A stretch of DNA of 64,000 nucleotides from Tetradesmus obliquus (GCA_030272155.1 CP126198.1:1178001-1242000); one strand, 5' to 3'; shown: positions 30,472-41,136, counted from the stretch's first letter. The notes: generated by a model from the sequence alone, not told the origin. Program-made: numbers and translations.

Positions 30472-33400
30472 CAGCAGCAGCTTCCTCAGCAGTCCCTCTC
30501 CCGGTCCTTGGACAGGTTTTGCCCCGGCTGAAACACCCGGCGCTATCCCACACGCCCTCGGCTTTCCAGGAACGCCTAGCTTAGCAGGCCTAGCTGGCCT
30601 TGGCTCTCAGCTCAGCCCGGGCCCTGGGACAGCTAGCACTACAGCAGCAGCAGCAGCAGCAGCAGGATCATCCTCTGCAGCAGCAGCAGCAGCGAGTGCG
30701 GCAGCAGCAGCAGCGCTGTCGCCCGGTGCGAACCCGCTGCTAACGAATCTGCCATGCAGGCAGCTGGGCAAGGCAGGTGGTGGGCTGGTGCGGCGGCTGT
30801 CTGGCGGGCTGGAGATGCCGCAACGCATGACGCCCATAGCAGAGGCAGCGCCGGAGCCTAAGCCGCTGCCGCTGCATGTGCAGGTGGCGGCGCGTGATGT
30901 AATGACAGGTGCGTGCGGGTGGCTGTGGCTTCTTGTGTGGCTGCGTGTGCGGTTTGTTGTGATTGGCGACACCGCGGCAGCTTGTGGCGTGTTGTTTGGC
31001 ACGCTGCTGTCCGTTGAAGCTTTGTAATGCTTTGATGCGAGTGGTGGGCTGGTGCGGCGGCTGTCTGGCGGGCTGGACGTGCCGCAGCGCATGACGGCGA
31101 TTGCGGAGGCAGCTCTGGAGCCCAAACCATTGCCGCTGCATGTGCAGGTGGCGGCTCGCGACGTTATGACAGGTGCGTGTCAATGCGCTGTGGCTTCTTG
31201 TGTGGCTGCGGGTGCGGTTTGTTGTGATTGGCAGCACTGCGGCAGCTTGTGGCGTGTTGTTTGGCGCGCTGCTGTCTGTTGAAGCTTCGTAATGCTTTGA
31301 TGCAAGTGGTGGGCTGGTGCGGCGGCTGTCTGGCGGGCTGGACGTGCCGCAGCGCATGACGCCAGAACCGAAGCCATTGCCACTGCACATGCAGGCGGCG
31401 GCGCGTGACGTAATGACAGGTGTGTGTACGTTTATGTTGCTCGCGTTACATGTGGCTGAGGCTGCCTTGTCAGTAACTGCAGTGGCGGTGTGCTGTCGTG
31501 TGCTGCATTTGTTGCGATAGTGGAGCCGAGTCCGCTGCCGCTGCATGTGCAGGTGGCGGCCCACAACGTGATGACAGGTGGGTGGGCGTGTATGTTGCTT
31601 GCGTCACAATTAGGGGTGCGCGTTTTGTGGTCAGTGGTTGCGAAGTGCGGTGTTTTGAGCATGCTGCACAACTTGATGTGTGGGGTGCGCTCGTTGATGC
31701 TGCTGCTGCTGCTGTGCTGCCTCGTCTAACCTCAAGTCATCCTGTCAACAGCCGCCTAGGCGGCATTGTGTCCGCGTACTTGCGGCAGCGGCACCGCGCC
31801 GCCTGCCTGGCCTCCCCCCAACCCCTGCCAGTGGTGCCGTGTCAACTACCTAATCCTCCGTACTGACTCTGCTACGTGCCTTCAAGCTTATTTCTAATGC
31901 ATCCTACATGACCTGCACCTGTTTGACACCGCAGCTGTGTCATGTTGTGCCGCCTGGCTGCCCCATTCTTTTCCTACAAACATCCAGGCCCTCCTGTCAA
32001 CAGCCGGCTAGGCGGCATCGTCTCAGCCTACCTGCGGCAGCAGCACCGTGCTGCGTGCCTGGCCTCCCCCCAACCGCTGTCAGTGGTGCCGCCTGTGTCA
32101 CTGCTAAAGCCCTACAGCCTGCCTGTAGCAAGCAGGCCGCTGCAGGCGCCGGCAAACGTGACGCTGCGGCGCGCGCGGCAGGAGGTGTGGGGCGCGTTTG
32201 GCGGCCGTGGTGAGTTGTTTGCCTCGTGTTGTTTGTGATAGTGCAATTGTTAGGTTTGGAATTGGGTGCAGCATCGTGCCAAGTGCCTGGTCTCCCTGCA
32301 GTCCCTGTCAGTGGTGCCACCGGTGTTCTCTCAGATTGTACCTGCTATGCTGCTGTGTTCCCATGTCCTTTGTAGGTGGCCACGGCGGCAGCTCTTTTGG
32401 AGCCGCTTCCTACTCAACTCAACCGGCACTCCGCCTGTCATGCTGCTGCATTGCCGCAATGAAACCCAGGTGGTGCAGCGGCCAAATGGCAGCTGGTGTG
32501 GGGCTGCTTCCTTCTCAACTACACCTTGCTCTTGACGTGCAGTGCTTTCAACTTTTCCTCATTTGTATTTGTATTGCAGGCGGCGCAGCAGCCACGCGGC
32601 ACCTCGTGTGGAGCCGCTTCCGGCTGAATCAGACGCTGCGTGATGATGGCCCCCTGCTGACGTCAGCAGCTGTTTTAGCGTCTTTGAGCTGCTGTTGGTT
32701 GGGGCTCGTCTCGACCTGCGGTGCTGGAAGATATGTTACTGCAGGAGGCTTGGCACCACGCGGCGGCTGGTGTGGAGCCGCTGCCTCCTCAGTCTAAATG
32801 TCATGTTCACCTTGCAATGCTGTCTTTTTGCATTGCAGGTGGCGCTGCAGCCACACGTCGCCTCGTGTGGAGCCGCTTCCGCCTCAACCAGACGCTGCGT
32901 GATGACGGCCCGCTGCTGACGTCAGCAGCCTTTCTGAGGGGCTTTGAGCTGCTGGTGGTGGGCACTGCTGCTGGCGAGGTGCGGCTGCACGACGCGTACA
33001 GCGGCGAGAACGTGGAGCTGGTGGACGCGCACTCGTCACCAGTGAATCTTCTACAGGTGTGCAAGGAACTCATTTGATTGGGGCATGTTTGTTGTTGTGT
33101 GTCAGCGACATGAGTCTGTTGTTGGTGGCATGTTTGGGTCAAGAGTGTTTGACGGCGGGTGGGCTGGTGGGCTGAGGTGGTGCAAGCTGCCAACGAGCAG
33201 CAGCTACGGCGCTTGCTTGTTTTCAGGTCATCCATGATACTGAGTACCTGTGTTCAAATGCTTGCAGGCCGCCACGTTTTAGGGCGGCTCTCCTGGGGAC
33301 CAGCTGCTGGCCAGCAGCAGCCGCAGCAAGGTGCTGCTGAACAACATTGTATTGACAAAATAATAGTGTAATTAATGTTTTGTTAGCTTACAGGCCGGCG

Positions 33401-36400
33401 CGTTTCAGGGTTACGCCCCTGAGGACAGGCTGCCGGCTACAAGCAGCTACAGCACAGCGCTGCTTACCAGTTTGATCATGAAATCTCATCATCCGTTGTG
33501 TTTGAATGTTTGCAGGCTGCCACGTTTCAGGGCTGCTCTCCTGGTGACCAGCTGCTGGCCAGCAGCAGCCGCAGCGAGGTGCTGCTGATCAACATTGTAT
33601 TGACCAAATAATAGTGTAATCAATGTTTTGTTGGCTTGCAGGCCGGCGCAACTCAGGGCCGCACCCCTAAGGACAGGCTGCCGACCACCAGCAGCTACAT
33701 CACAGCGCCTCTTGCCAGTTCGCTGATCATACTCGTTGTTTTTGAATGTGTGCAGGCCGCCACGTTCCAAGGCGGCTCTCCTGGTGATCAGCTGCTGGCC
33801 AGCAGCAGCCGTAGCGAGGTGCTGCTGTGGCGCGCAGACGGCTTTGACACGGGGCCGCTGCACCAGTGGCCTGGGCTCACGCGAGGGCGCATGAACCCCA
33901 CAGCAACGCAGGTGTGTGAATAAACCTTAGTCGCCTTGAAATGATGAGAAACAGAGGGAAGCATATATGCATATGCACATGGCTACTGCACCAGTGGCCT
34001 GGGCTCACGCGAGGGCGCATGAACCCTGCGGCAACACAGGTGCGGGGCGCAAGTCTCAGTTGACGAGCTAGTCATGATAGTAACAGTGAGTAAGCAGGGG
34101 TGCATGCGGACGCCTTTGACACGGGGCCACTGCACAGCTGGCCGGGGCTCACGCGAGGGCGCATGAACCCTGCAGCAACACAGGTGCGGCACACAAGCTC
34201 TAGTTGATGTGACGGTCATGATAGTAACAGTGAGTAAGCAGCGGTGCATGAGGACGGCTTTGACACGGGGCCGCTGCACCAGTGGCCGGGGCTCACCCGC
34301 GGCCGCATGAACCCCGCAGCAACACAGGTGCGGCACACAGCCTTGATTGGTAGTAATGATAGTAAAGGGAGTAAGCAGGTGTGCATGGGGACGGCTTTGA
34401 CACGGGGCCACTGCACCAGTGGCCTGGGCTCACCCGCGGGCGCATGAACCCTGCGGCAACGCAGGTGCGGCGCACAAGTCTTAGTTGACGTCATAGCAAC
34501 GATAGTGATAGCAAGGAGTAAGCAGATGTGCATGCGTGCATGCCTACAAAGTTTGTTGCCGCTGTTCACTGGATCACCTCTTGCAACGCTGCTCGCCTGC
34601 AGCGCTGTGCTTCGTCACCCACTTGCCGCGCTGTGCACCCCCACACCTCCTTTTTTCATATCCTTTTTCGGAGAGCTGGTGGGAGTGGCAAAAGAAAGTA
34701 TTGAATGTGTTGTTAATAAGAATTTTGGCAGCTCACCCCGGCAGGCCCGCGTGTACAGCAAGGCAGTGAACAGTTGTACATGTGTTCATGCCTTATGTGC
34801 TTGCTGTCACTTACATATTGGAGGTGCTTGGTTAATTCCTGCAACCCTGCTCACCTTGCAGCTTATCAAAAGTTGCATTGTTGCGGGTCGTTGGTTCATG
34901 GTGCAGCAGTTTGGTGGGTAATTCATCCTTGCGGTGCAAGGCTGCAGTCCCCACCAATCTGCTGCACCACGAACCACGAACACACCGCAACAATGCAATT
35001 TCTGATTGTGTATGTATGCAACCCTATATCACCTCCACAGCTGGTGGGGAACCTTGAATTGTTCGTTGTCAGGTGCAAACCTGGTGATGCTTGGTCACAT
35101 CCTTGGCAACACCCCTCACCTGCACCCTGCATCCCTCACCGACCTGCCGCACTGTGAAACCCCACACAACCGCCTGTTTTCCTTTCCTTTCTTGACAGCT
35201 GGTGGGAGTGGCAGTGGGCAGCTCCCCCAGGCAGGCCCACATGTACAGCGAGGCAGTGAGCAGTTGTACATGTGTTCATGCCTTATGTGCTTGCTGTCAG
35301 GTGCAGGCCAGGTGCTGCTTGGTCACATTCTGCAGCACTGCTCACCTGCAACACAGTACTCCACACCACACTGCACCCCTACAACCTCGCTGTTTTTCCT
35401 TCCTCTCGCAGCTGGTGGGAGTGGCAGTGGGTAGCTCCCCTCGGCAGGCCCGAGTGTATGATCTCACCACGGGAGAGGTGATCGCAACCTTGGACGAGGC
35501 AGCAGCGGCAGCAGCAGCAGCAGGCACGGCGGGCGGCGCCAGTGGCGGCGCGGCGGGCGCAGCTGGCGGCGGTGCGGCGGCTGGCGGCGGCGAGTTTGTG
35601 CGGGGAGCAGCCTCTGCATGCTTCAGCCCGTCTGGTGAGTACACACTTTGTGACATGTTACATGTGTATGTTGTAGTGGTTGTGGCGGCGGCTGGCGGCG
35701 GCGAGTTTGTGCGGGGGGCAGCCTCTGCATGCTTCAGCCCGTCTGGTAAGTGAGACATTGTTGTTGCTGAAAATTGGCACATTTTTGCGCAGTGTTGGTG
35801 GTTCAGAGATGCCATGCCGGTTCAATGGCCCAGCGGCAGCACTGAATTGGTTCGGGGAGCAGCCTCAGCCTGCTTCAGCCCGTCTGGTGAGGACGGGTGG
35901 GATGCAGTGTTATAGATTGTTATATAACACAAACAGCCTCACTGGTTTCAAAAAATGTCCATGCCTAGGTTCTGGCGGCAACCGTGGTTCTGCAATGTCT
36001 GTTGATCTGCCGATCAAATGCAGTGATAGAGACAGATACATAAATTCAAATGCGCATTGCCTGTTTCCGCCACATGTTGACGTGTGTGCAGGCGAGCTGG
36101 TGCTGTGGGGGGCTACACTCTGGGACCCGTGCGCGCTGCTGTTGTTGTATCAAGCAGTTAGAAGTCATTTTCCATGTTGTCCTATAGGCGAGCTGGTGCT
36201 GTGGGGAGCAACAAGACCCCCGTGTGCCCAACGCCCCTCACACATCATATGTGGGGAGCATGTCTTTGACGTATCTACTCATTCTTGTACACTTGCGCAG
36301 GCGAGCTGGTGCTGTGGGGAGCAACACTCTGGGACCCCCGCGTGCCCGCGCCCCTGCACACATGTTTCAAAAGTGCATGCCATGTGAAACATGTATGTGT

Positions 36401-37221
36401 TCTCCCACACTTCCGCAGGCGAGCTGGTGCTGTGGGGAGCAACACTCTGGGACCCCCGCGTGCCCGCGCCTCTGCACACCTTTGACCAATTGTCTGCTGG
36501 CGGCGCTGGCGGCTGCTTCCACCCCGGGGGTGCTGAGATCATCCTGAATAGTGAAGTATGGGACCTGAGGACGCGCAAGCTGCTGCGCAGCGTCCCGCTG
36601 CTGGACGGCACAAGTGTCACCTTCAACTCAAGTGAGTGTCGTGCTGTCTGAGCTAGTATTTGTGACAGATTTTGCCGCATAATGTCAAAAGCAGAAGCTA
36701 GTTTGTGCCTTTGGTGCGGCCAGTCAGTTGTCTGCTGGCGGTGCCGGCGGCTGCTTCCACCCTGGAGGGGCTGAGATCATTTTGGCAAGTGAGGTGTGGG
36801 ACTTGAGGACGCGCAAGCTGCTGAGAAGTGTGCCGCTCCTAGACGGCGCAAGTGTCACCTTCATCTCAAGTGAGTGTTGCTGTCATGTTTCCCGTCCTTT
36901 CGTCAGCCTGGCAGGCGTCTTTGGCTTTAGGCGATTCAGTTCTTTGCAGTGTGCCTGTGCTGAACGGCACCAGCATTATGTTCTATTCAAGTGAGCGGTT
37001 GTGCTTGTAGGCCAGCGGCTGTTGCATGACTCGAAATCTGCATTGCGGTTTGTTGCTGGACGACACCTGCCTCATCTGTAAGTCCAGTGTGCACCCCGAT
37101 CACAGCACGGCTGATGTTTGCTTGCTGCTGCAGGCGGCGACGTGCTGTTTGCGTGGCTGCGTCAGCCCGCTGACGACAGCGTGGCGGCACTGCTGCAGCC
37201 CAAGCGCTTTGACTTTACACA

Positions 37222-37252
<31 letters not shown>

Positions 37253-39552
37253 CGCTGCAGGTGGCGACGTGTTGTGTGCGTGGCTGTGCCGCCCTGCTGA
37301 CGACAGCGTGGCGGCGCTGCTGCACTTTTCACAGATAGGCACTTGCACCTTGTCGACATGTGGAAATCATGACAGCTTAGTGACAGTTCAACGCCTGCTG
37401 CTGCCGCTGCTGCTGCTGCTGCTGCTGCTGCTGCCGCTGCAAGTGGCGACGTGCTGTGTGCGTGACTGCGCCGCCCTGCTGACGACAGCGTGGTGGCGCT
37501 GCTGCAGCCCAAGCGCTTTGACTTGACGCAGTTGCAGATTGTGTTGGCGTCTGGCACATCTCTCTCTCTCTCTCTGCTAACCCTTGCAGTTGCTGCACGC
37601 AGTGTTTGCGGCCCAAACCCGAAGCTTTCCACAGCTGACAACTCTCACCTGGCCACAACTTACAAACTGATGAATTCCTATGTTTCCACCGCTGCTGCTG
37701 CTGCTGCAGGTGGCGACGTGCTGTGTGCGTGGCTGCGCCGCCCTGCTGACGACAGTGTGGCGGCGCTGCTGCAGCCCAAGCGGCGGCGGCATGCCTTAGC
37801 CACCAGCTTCACCAGCCTCGATGCCCGTACCTACAGCGAGATTGCCAATGTGCAGGTGCGTCAAGACTGATTATATTGCAAAGTTGATGTCCAGCGGTCA
37901 TTTGGTCGGAAGCATCCAGGGCCCTTACTTGTTTGGGTTTGCTGTGTTTCTAAACACGCGCTGGTCATCAGCTTCACCAGCCTCGATGCCCATACCAACA
38001 GCGAGATTGCCAACGTGCAGGTGCGCCAGAATGTACATTTGAAATGCTTAGGGGTTTTTTGCTTGAGACGAAAGGTAGAATCGCAAACGTTTGTTATTGT
38101 TGCAACCAAACAAACATACCAATTCAGCACATTGGTGTGCTGGCCACCAGCTTCACCAGCCTGGATGCGCGCACCTACAGCGAGATCGCCAACGTGTAGG
38201 TGTGAGAAGCAAGTGTAGAGTGTCCCTACAAGGCCGGCTTTGGGTGACCCTTGTTTTGATCCATTGGGAATACTGATACACAAACAATATCTTATAAACA
38301 CAGACTACCTGCTTGACCTCGTTGTGTTTTTTATTGCACTAATTCTGGCTGTCATGTGTCTGGGTCTAACATATTGCTCTTCCAACCCTTCTATGCGCAG
38401 GTGAAGCGCGCAGTGCTGGACTTGTGCCTGGACCCCAGCGACAGCTACCTGGCTGCTGTTGCTGCACCACACCAACCACATGTTGCCACGGCTGTATGAT
38501 CTGTCGCTTGCTTTGTCACAGGTCAAGCGTGCAGCGCTGGACTTGTGCCTGGACCCCAGCGACAGCTGACCAGCCGCCGCACACACCAACATGTGCTGCC
38601 ATGACTGTGTTATATGTTTCTTTGTTTTCACAGGTGGAGCGTGCAGTGCTGGACGTGTGCCTGGGCCCCACGCACTACACCGACCACGGTCCGCCTTCCA
38701 CTTGACTCTGCTACTTTCCATGTTGTGTGCTGTGCTGTACACAGGTTGAGCGTGCGGTGCTGGACTTGTGCCTGGACCCTAGCGACAGCTACCTAGCTGC
38801 TGTTGCTGTTGACGTCAGCAGCGCCGACAACGCAGTGGCCAGCAGTGTGCGGCTGTATGAGGTGGGCCGGCAGCGGCCGGCGGCGGGCGATGATGATGAC
38901 GATACTGACGGTGCAGCAGACGAGGTGCGTTGCTTGATGAAGTTTGGTTTTCTTATTCATTTACACCTTCATGTTAAATCACTATGTGTGGAGTTTCTGA
39001 CACAAGTGTCGCCAGCAGTGTGCGGCTGTATGAAGTCGGCCGGCGGCAGGGGATTATAACGACCACACTGATGGTGCTGCAGATGAGGTCCGTGGAATGA
39101 TTAATGTGTATGATCTTGTGTGGGTTTTACTATCATGTGATCGCTGTGTGTGGTTTCAGTTTGCATGAATTGAGCAGCGGGTGTGGGGAGTATCCTGCAA
39201 ACAAGTGTGGCCAGCGGTGTGCGGCTGTATGAGGTGGGTGTGCACCGGCCGGCGGCTGGGGATGATGATGACGACACTGACGGCGCTGCAGACGAGGTGC
39301 GTGGCATGACAGCATGGTCCGCCAGCAGCAAGCTGCCGCCGCCTCCATAGCCGTCTGCTGTTACGTGGCGTCTTCACATGTAGCGGGTGCAAAAAGGAGA
39401 CGCCAAGACCCAAACAAAATGGATCTACGTCTGCTTGGGCACTGAAGGGTGTAAGGCACTGCTATGTTATGTCAGGTTCTGCAATTCTCATTGCCTGCTG
39501 CTGCACATCACTTGTGGGGTTCTTGCGGTCTCAAGCTGCTCACGCCGTCTTG

Positions 39553-39606
<54 letters not shown>

Positions 39607-41136
39607 ACAATGCAGTCCGAGGACGATGAAGACGAGGAGGGAGAGGACATGGCAGATGATGGCCTGCAGGTGCGCAGATGGGCGAGCTGCAGTAGAAGCA
39701 CGTGGTCAAACACATGACTCATATGTATGATGACCGCAAGCTGCTAGATAGATAGAGGGGTTACACAGTGTGTTCATGCGGCATACGCCACCAGAGACAC
39801 CTGGTAAGATAGGAAGCTGCAAGCAGCTCAGCTCGGGCTGTCACTCTGAGGTTTTAACGCCAGAGAAACCTCTGTGCGTAAGGTATGACTCATATCATCA
39901 TCATCATGTTACCCATCAAGCCATAGCATCAACGCCATCAAGGTATGACTCATATGTATGATGACGGCAAGCTGCTACCAGCAGCACCTGTGGCATTCAA
40001 CATGCTTGTGTGAAAGATGACAGCCAGCAAGCATCCAATCATTGGCCATGTATCATCCTGCCTGCTGCAGACTCTGCTGGCGTATGGCGGCGGCTTCCAG
40101 AGCAGCAACCCCTCATCACACATTCAAATATGTCTGCACGCTTGCAAGCAACTGTTATCAAACATGTTTGGTAATTGTGACCTGCGTGCTGCAGGCGCTG
40201 CTGGCTGATGGCGGCGGCTTCAGGGGCAGCAACAGCGGCAGCGAGGCTGACGAGGACGGCGAGGGCGATGACGAGAGTAATGACGAGGATGACGTGGACC
40301 TGGATGACGCCGCTGACCTGGAGGACCTGTATGACGAAGCAGTAGCGGAGGCTGTGGCTGCAGGTGAGAGGCGCAGGCTCGGGTGATTGCTTCCTTAAAC
40401 CACACTTGCTGGCTGCTTCAAAGATGAAGCCGCTGATTTAGAGGTGTGCGCAACGAGTCTTTGGCAGAGGCAGCCGTTGCAGGTGAGTCCCCGAGGTTTT
40501 AGAGTTTCAGATTTGGATGACGTGGACCTGGATGACGCCACTGACCTGGAGGACCTGTATGATGAAGCAGTAGCGGAGGCTGTGGCTGCAGGTGAGCGCC
40601 GTGCACAGCTGGTTTGAGGCTTCAAATGGGCTGAGCTGGAGTGCCATCGACCCTGCAGAGCTGGAGATCAGCATTGACTCGTGATCCCGCTGTACATGCT
40701 GTACACGACATGTGCAGGATGACTATCTAGATATCTTGTGTGATGACATTGCGTGCCGCAGGCATCCACCCCGTGGAACTGGAGGTTAGCATTGCCTCGT
40801 GGTCTTCCGTTGCCTGTTGTACATTGTGATTCAGGATCGGCATCTAACTTCTTTTCTTATTGCGTGCCGCAGGCATTCACCCCGTGGAGCTGGAGATCAG
40901 CATTGACTCGGGTGACGAGCACATGTCATCCCGAGCACCAAGATCATCCTGATACCAAACTCACATTGAGTTCATCCTTTTTTTTCGCAGGCATCGACCC
41001 CGCGGAGCTGGAGATCAGCATCGATTCCGGCGACGAGCGCGACGACGAGTTCGGCGAGCTGGACGACGACGACGCCTCGCTGCTGGATGCGCTGGAGGGC
41101 AGCAGCAGCGAGTACGAGACAGACGAGGACGCCTGA
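13160..41136 (+). CDS. DCAF1: DCAF1/VprBP, CUL4-DDB1 E3 ligase substrate receptor
   Basis: Exons: 13160-13225, 13335-13520, 13849-14113, 14645-15131, 16326-16641, 17231-17326, 18342-18463, 18924-19007, 19519-19741, 21269-21469, 22471-22629, 23104-23217, 23496-23616, 28989-30908, 31988-32209, 32839-33056, 33756-33911, 35412-35634, 36419-36631, 37710-37855, 38745-38924, 39616-39669, 40195-40363, 40991-41136. The sum is 6087 nt, 2028 aa, with every phase consistent. The N-terminal half is armadillo-like. A LisH motif (ELLLLMYEHLKASGLHTAAA) sits near residues 877-905 after the diagnostic segment KIERAAIAAATPI. A Ser/Ala/Gln-rich linker follows. The WD40 propeller covers about 1453-1906 with two DDB1-binding WDxR boxes, WDPR (about 1737) and WDLR (about 1774). 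The tail is very acidic, as in plant and animal DCAF1. The family recruits nuclear substrates to CUL4-DDB1. Intron 13 (5.4 kb) contains PSBS copy 2. The weakest part is exon 1, chosen for its donor and phase. Confidence 0.92.
14298..15660 (+). repeat. tail copies of DCAF1 exons 3 and 4
   Basis: A diverged exon 3 tail copy ending GCAATGG plus GTGCGG lies at 14298-14341. The tail of exon 4 (peptide FGELLVEIGGVQLLLAC) recurs four times after the true exon, at about 15208-15271, 15330-15391, 15468-15530 and 15598-15660. Each is followed by a GT, and the spacing is about 120-145 bp. Confidence 0.8.
15797..16270 (+). repeat. head copies of DCAF1 exon 5
   Basis: Copies begin after TGCAG at 15797, 15932 and 16193, each encoding a variant of the TPHTSMGLSLALFGLAS start. 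The true exon 5 begins at 16326. Substitutions differ between copies. Confidence 0.8.
17419..17505 (+). repeat. (TGTAA)n pentanucleotide array
   Basis: More than ten TGTAA units in two blocks lie in intron 6 of DCAF1. The unit is identical to the algal polyadenylation signal. A second, shorter array lies at 28092-28128. Confidence 0.9.
17675..18753 (+). repeat. tail copies of DCAF1 exons 6 and 7
   Basis: Exon 6 tails ending GATGCACAG or GATGCGCAG plus a GTGAG donor recur at about 17680-17738 and 17985-18041. They sit inside a larger duplicated block of roughly 300 bp. Exon 7 tails (ADPKLAEAFVRT) recur at about 18546-18621 and 18685-18751, each with its donor. Confidence 0.8.
19304..20168 (+). 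repeat. head and tail copies of DCAF1 exon 9
   Basis: Head copies (YFSDICLYCLEVLQLITLSP) begin after CAG near 19304 and 19419; the true exon starts at 19519. Tail copies follow at about 19868-19912 and 20045-20168. The second tail copy covers over 120 bp, with an internal repeat in the CATGCTGCCTG area. Confidence 0.8.
20383..21268 (+). repeat. higher-order array of DCAF1 exon 10 heads (239-bp period)
   Basis: Seven acceptor-plus-head copies start at 20383, 20552, 20668, 20791, 20907, 21030 and 21146; the true exon 10 starts at 21269. From 20552 onward the spacing alternates 116 and 123 bp, so copies two apart are exactly 239 bp apart. This shows a dimeric unit amplified as a whole. Alternate copies share diagnostic differences (TCTCCAG or TTGCCAG acceptors). 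Confidence 0.92.
21853..22470 (+). repeat. tandem array of DCAF1 exon 11 heads (about 155 bp)
   Basis: Four copies begin GGCGCCCCC after TGCAG at 21853, 22008, 22163 and 22316, and the true exon 11 starts at 22471. Spacing is 153-155 bp. Each copy includes the ALELGPSAVQQSGSSRGW coding part followed by intron sequence. Confidence 0.9.
23039..23093 (+). repeat. (CTG)n tract before DCAF1 exon 12 acceptor
   Basis: About eighteen TGC/CTG units end ten bases before the CAG acceptor of exon 12 (23104). The tract takes the place of the usual polypyrimidine tract. Confidence 0.9.
23690..23838 (+). repeat. tail copies of DCAF1 exon 13
   Basis: The last 27-30 nt of exon 13 (SSTPGVTP) plus a GTGCGT donor recur near 23698-23730 and 23812-23838. 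They lie at the start of the long intron that holds PSBS copy 2. Confidence 0.8.
23840..24660. other. intron sequence without a recognised gene
   Basis: Part of DCAF1 intron 13. A frame from about 24282 to 24466 looks mildly protein-like on the + strand but has no start context, splice partners or recognisable family. Confidence 0.4.
24850..24860 (+). promoter_or_regulatory. 11-nt element shared by both PSBS promoters
   Basis: CTGTTGTGGTG, identical to the element upstream of PSBS copy 1 (9756-9746 on the other strand), 29 nt before the TATA box. Confidence 0.45.
24889..24898 (+). promoter_or_regulatory. TATA box of PSBS copy 2
   Basis: A CTATATATAG-type element about 145 nt upstream of the ATG at 25040, matching the distance in copy 1. 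Its presence supports PSBS copy 2 having its own promoter inside the DCAF1 intron. Confidence 0.6.
24960..27295 (+). repeat. inverted duplication arm B (PSBS copy 2)
   Basis: Homologous, in inverted orientation, to about 7080-9640. Similarity covers coding exons, introns in part, and about 0.6 kb of 3' flank. It fades upstream of the 5' UTR, where only short promoter motifs match. Confidence 0.75.
25040..26717 (+). CDS. PSBS: photosystem II PsbS protein, copy 2 (nested in DCAF1 intron)
   Basis: Exons 25040-25150, 25444-25599, 25880-26243, 26479-26717; 870 nt, 289 aa. Intron positions and phases are the same as in copy 1. Exons 1, 3 and 4 have identical lengths (111, 364, 239 nt), and exon 2 is 6 nt shorter in a Ser-rich stretch. 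The protein has a plastid transit peptide, two paired transmembrane repeats (LGFTKDNEVFVGRLAM; GFTPQNELFAGRLAQLGFA) and a Ser-rich C-terminal tail. Glu211 of the second repeat (ETGIP) is kept, while the first-repeat site is Leu104. The gene lies on the same strand inside DCAF1 intron 13 (23617-28988) and has its own TATA box. No exon-fragment copies occur in its introns. Coding differences from copy 1 are few, which points to recent duplication or gene conversion. Confidence 0.92.
27300..28250. other. intron sequence, no gene recognised
   Basis: Part of DCAF1 intron 13 beyond the duplicated PSBS flank. It contains a short palindrome CAGTACACTGTACTG near 27790 and the (TGTAA)n array at 28092-28128. 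No coding exon was seen. Confidence 0.45.
28092..28128 (+). repeat. (TGTAA)n pentanucleotide array
   Basis: About six TGTAA units in DCAF1 intron 13, 1.4 kb downstream of the PSBS copy 2 stop. The unit equals the algal polyadenylation signal. Confidence 0.85.
28300..28988 (+). repeat. head copies of DCAF1 exon 14
   Basis: Five diverged copies of the exon 14 start (VVWQERFHRAALELIA) lie near 28310, 28420, 28527, 28656 and 28827; the true exon begins at 28989. Most retain a CAG acceptor, and spacing is about 110-170 bp. Confidence 0.85.
31035..32330 (+). repeat. copies of DCAF1 exon 14 tail and exon 15
   Basis: Exon 14 tails (LRRLSGGLDVPQRMT to VAARDVMTG, then GTGCGT-like donors) recur at about 31040-31170, 31305-31419 and a shorter one at 31515-31577. 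An exon 15 head copy (VNSRLGGIVSAYLRQ) lies at about 31743-31850, before the true exon at 31988. A weaker exon 15 fragment lies at about 32265-32330. Confidence 0.8.
32377..32800 (+). repeat. head copies of DCAF1 exon 16
   Basis: Diverged copies of the LVWSRFRLNQTLRDDG coding segment lie near 32377, 32468, 32580-32690 and 32743. The true exon starts at 32839. The copy at 32580 is the longest and preserves most of the reading frame for about 110 nt. Confidence 0.8.
33270..34464 (+). repeat. head and tail copies of DCAF1 exon 17
   Basis: Head copies begin after CAG near 33270, 33393, 33516 and 33642, alternating between two types (ATF..GGSPGDQLL and AGA/ARF variants), before the true exon at 33756. 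Tail copies with donors end at about 34039, 34183, 34327 and 34464, spaced 128-144 bp from one another and from the true exon end at 33911. Confidence 0.85.
34674..36350 (+). repeat. copies of DCAF1 exon 18 and exon 19 head
   Basis: Exon 18 head copies (LVGVA..SSPRQA) lie near 34676-34770, 35041 and 35200-35250, before the true exon at 35412. Exon 18 tail copies (GEFVRGAASACFSPSG) lie at about 35690-35745 and 35850-35887. Exon 19 head copies (GELVLWGAT) begin at about 36092, 36188 and 36301, before the true exon at 36419. Confidence 0.8.
36722..38200 (+). repeat. copies of DCAF1 exon 19 tail and exon 20
   Basis: A long exon 19 tail copy, about 150 nt, lies at 36722-36870 and ends in a GTGAGT donor. 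A shorter, worn one lies near 36945-36990. Exon 20 head copies (GDVLCAWL) begin near 37134, 37260 and 37441, before the true exon at 37710. Exon 20 tail copies (TSFTSLDA..) follow at about 37970-38021 and 38146-38198. Confidence 0.8.
38400..39300 (+). repeat. head and tail copies of DCAF1 exon 21
   Basis: Head copies (V-K/E-RAVLDLCLDPSDS) begin at about 38401, 38522 and 38635; the true exon starts at 38745. Tail copies follow at about 39005-39090 and 39205-39297, covering the acidic DDDDTDGAADE end and donor. Confidence 0.8.
39554..39607 (+). repeat. (CTG)n tract before DCAF1 exon 22
   Basis: About seventeen CTG units end nine bases before the acceptor of exon 22 (39616). Confidence 0.9.
39757..39840 (+). 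repeat. dispersed repeat, copy A
   Basis: This stretch in DCAF1 intron 22 closely matches 62972-63056 downstream of the MBOAT gene. Shared blocks include GCGGCATACGCCACCA and CAGCTCAGCTCGG. It is not related to any exon in the window, so it is a candidate non-autonomous mobile element. Confidence 0.65.
40070..40930 (+). repeat. copies of DCAF1 exon 23 and exon 24 head
   Basis: An exon 23 head copy lies at about 40070-40110 and an exon 23 tail copy (DVDLDDA..AEAVAAG) at about 40515-40593 with a GTGAGC donor. Exon 24 head copies (PAELEISI / HPVELE variants) begin near 40659, 40763 and 40873. The true terminal exon starts at 40991. Confidence 0.8.

Noticed and set aside
28592..31027. Single 811-aa open frame as a complete gene
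   Set aside because: Only the part from 28989 is DCAF1 exon 14; the first 130 residues are read through decoy exon heads, and the last 40 run into the intron.
39004..39297. Acidic repeats after DCAF1 exon 21 as extra coding exons
   Set aside because: They have donors but no acceptors, and exon 21 to exon 22 already joins in phase; they are tail copies.
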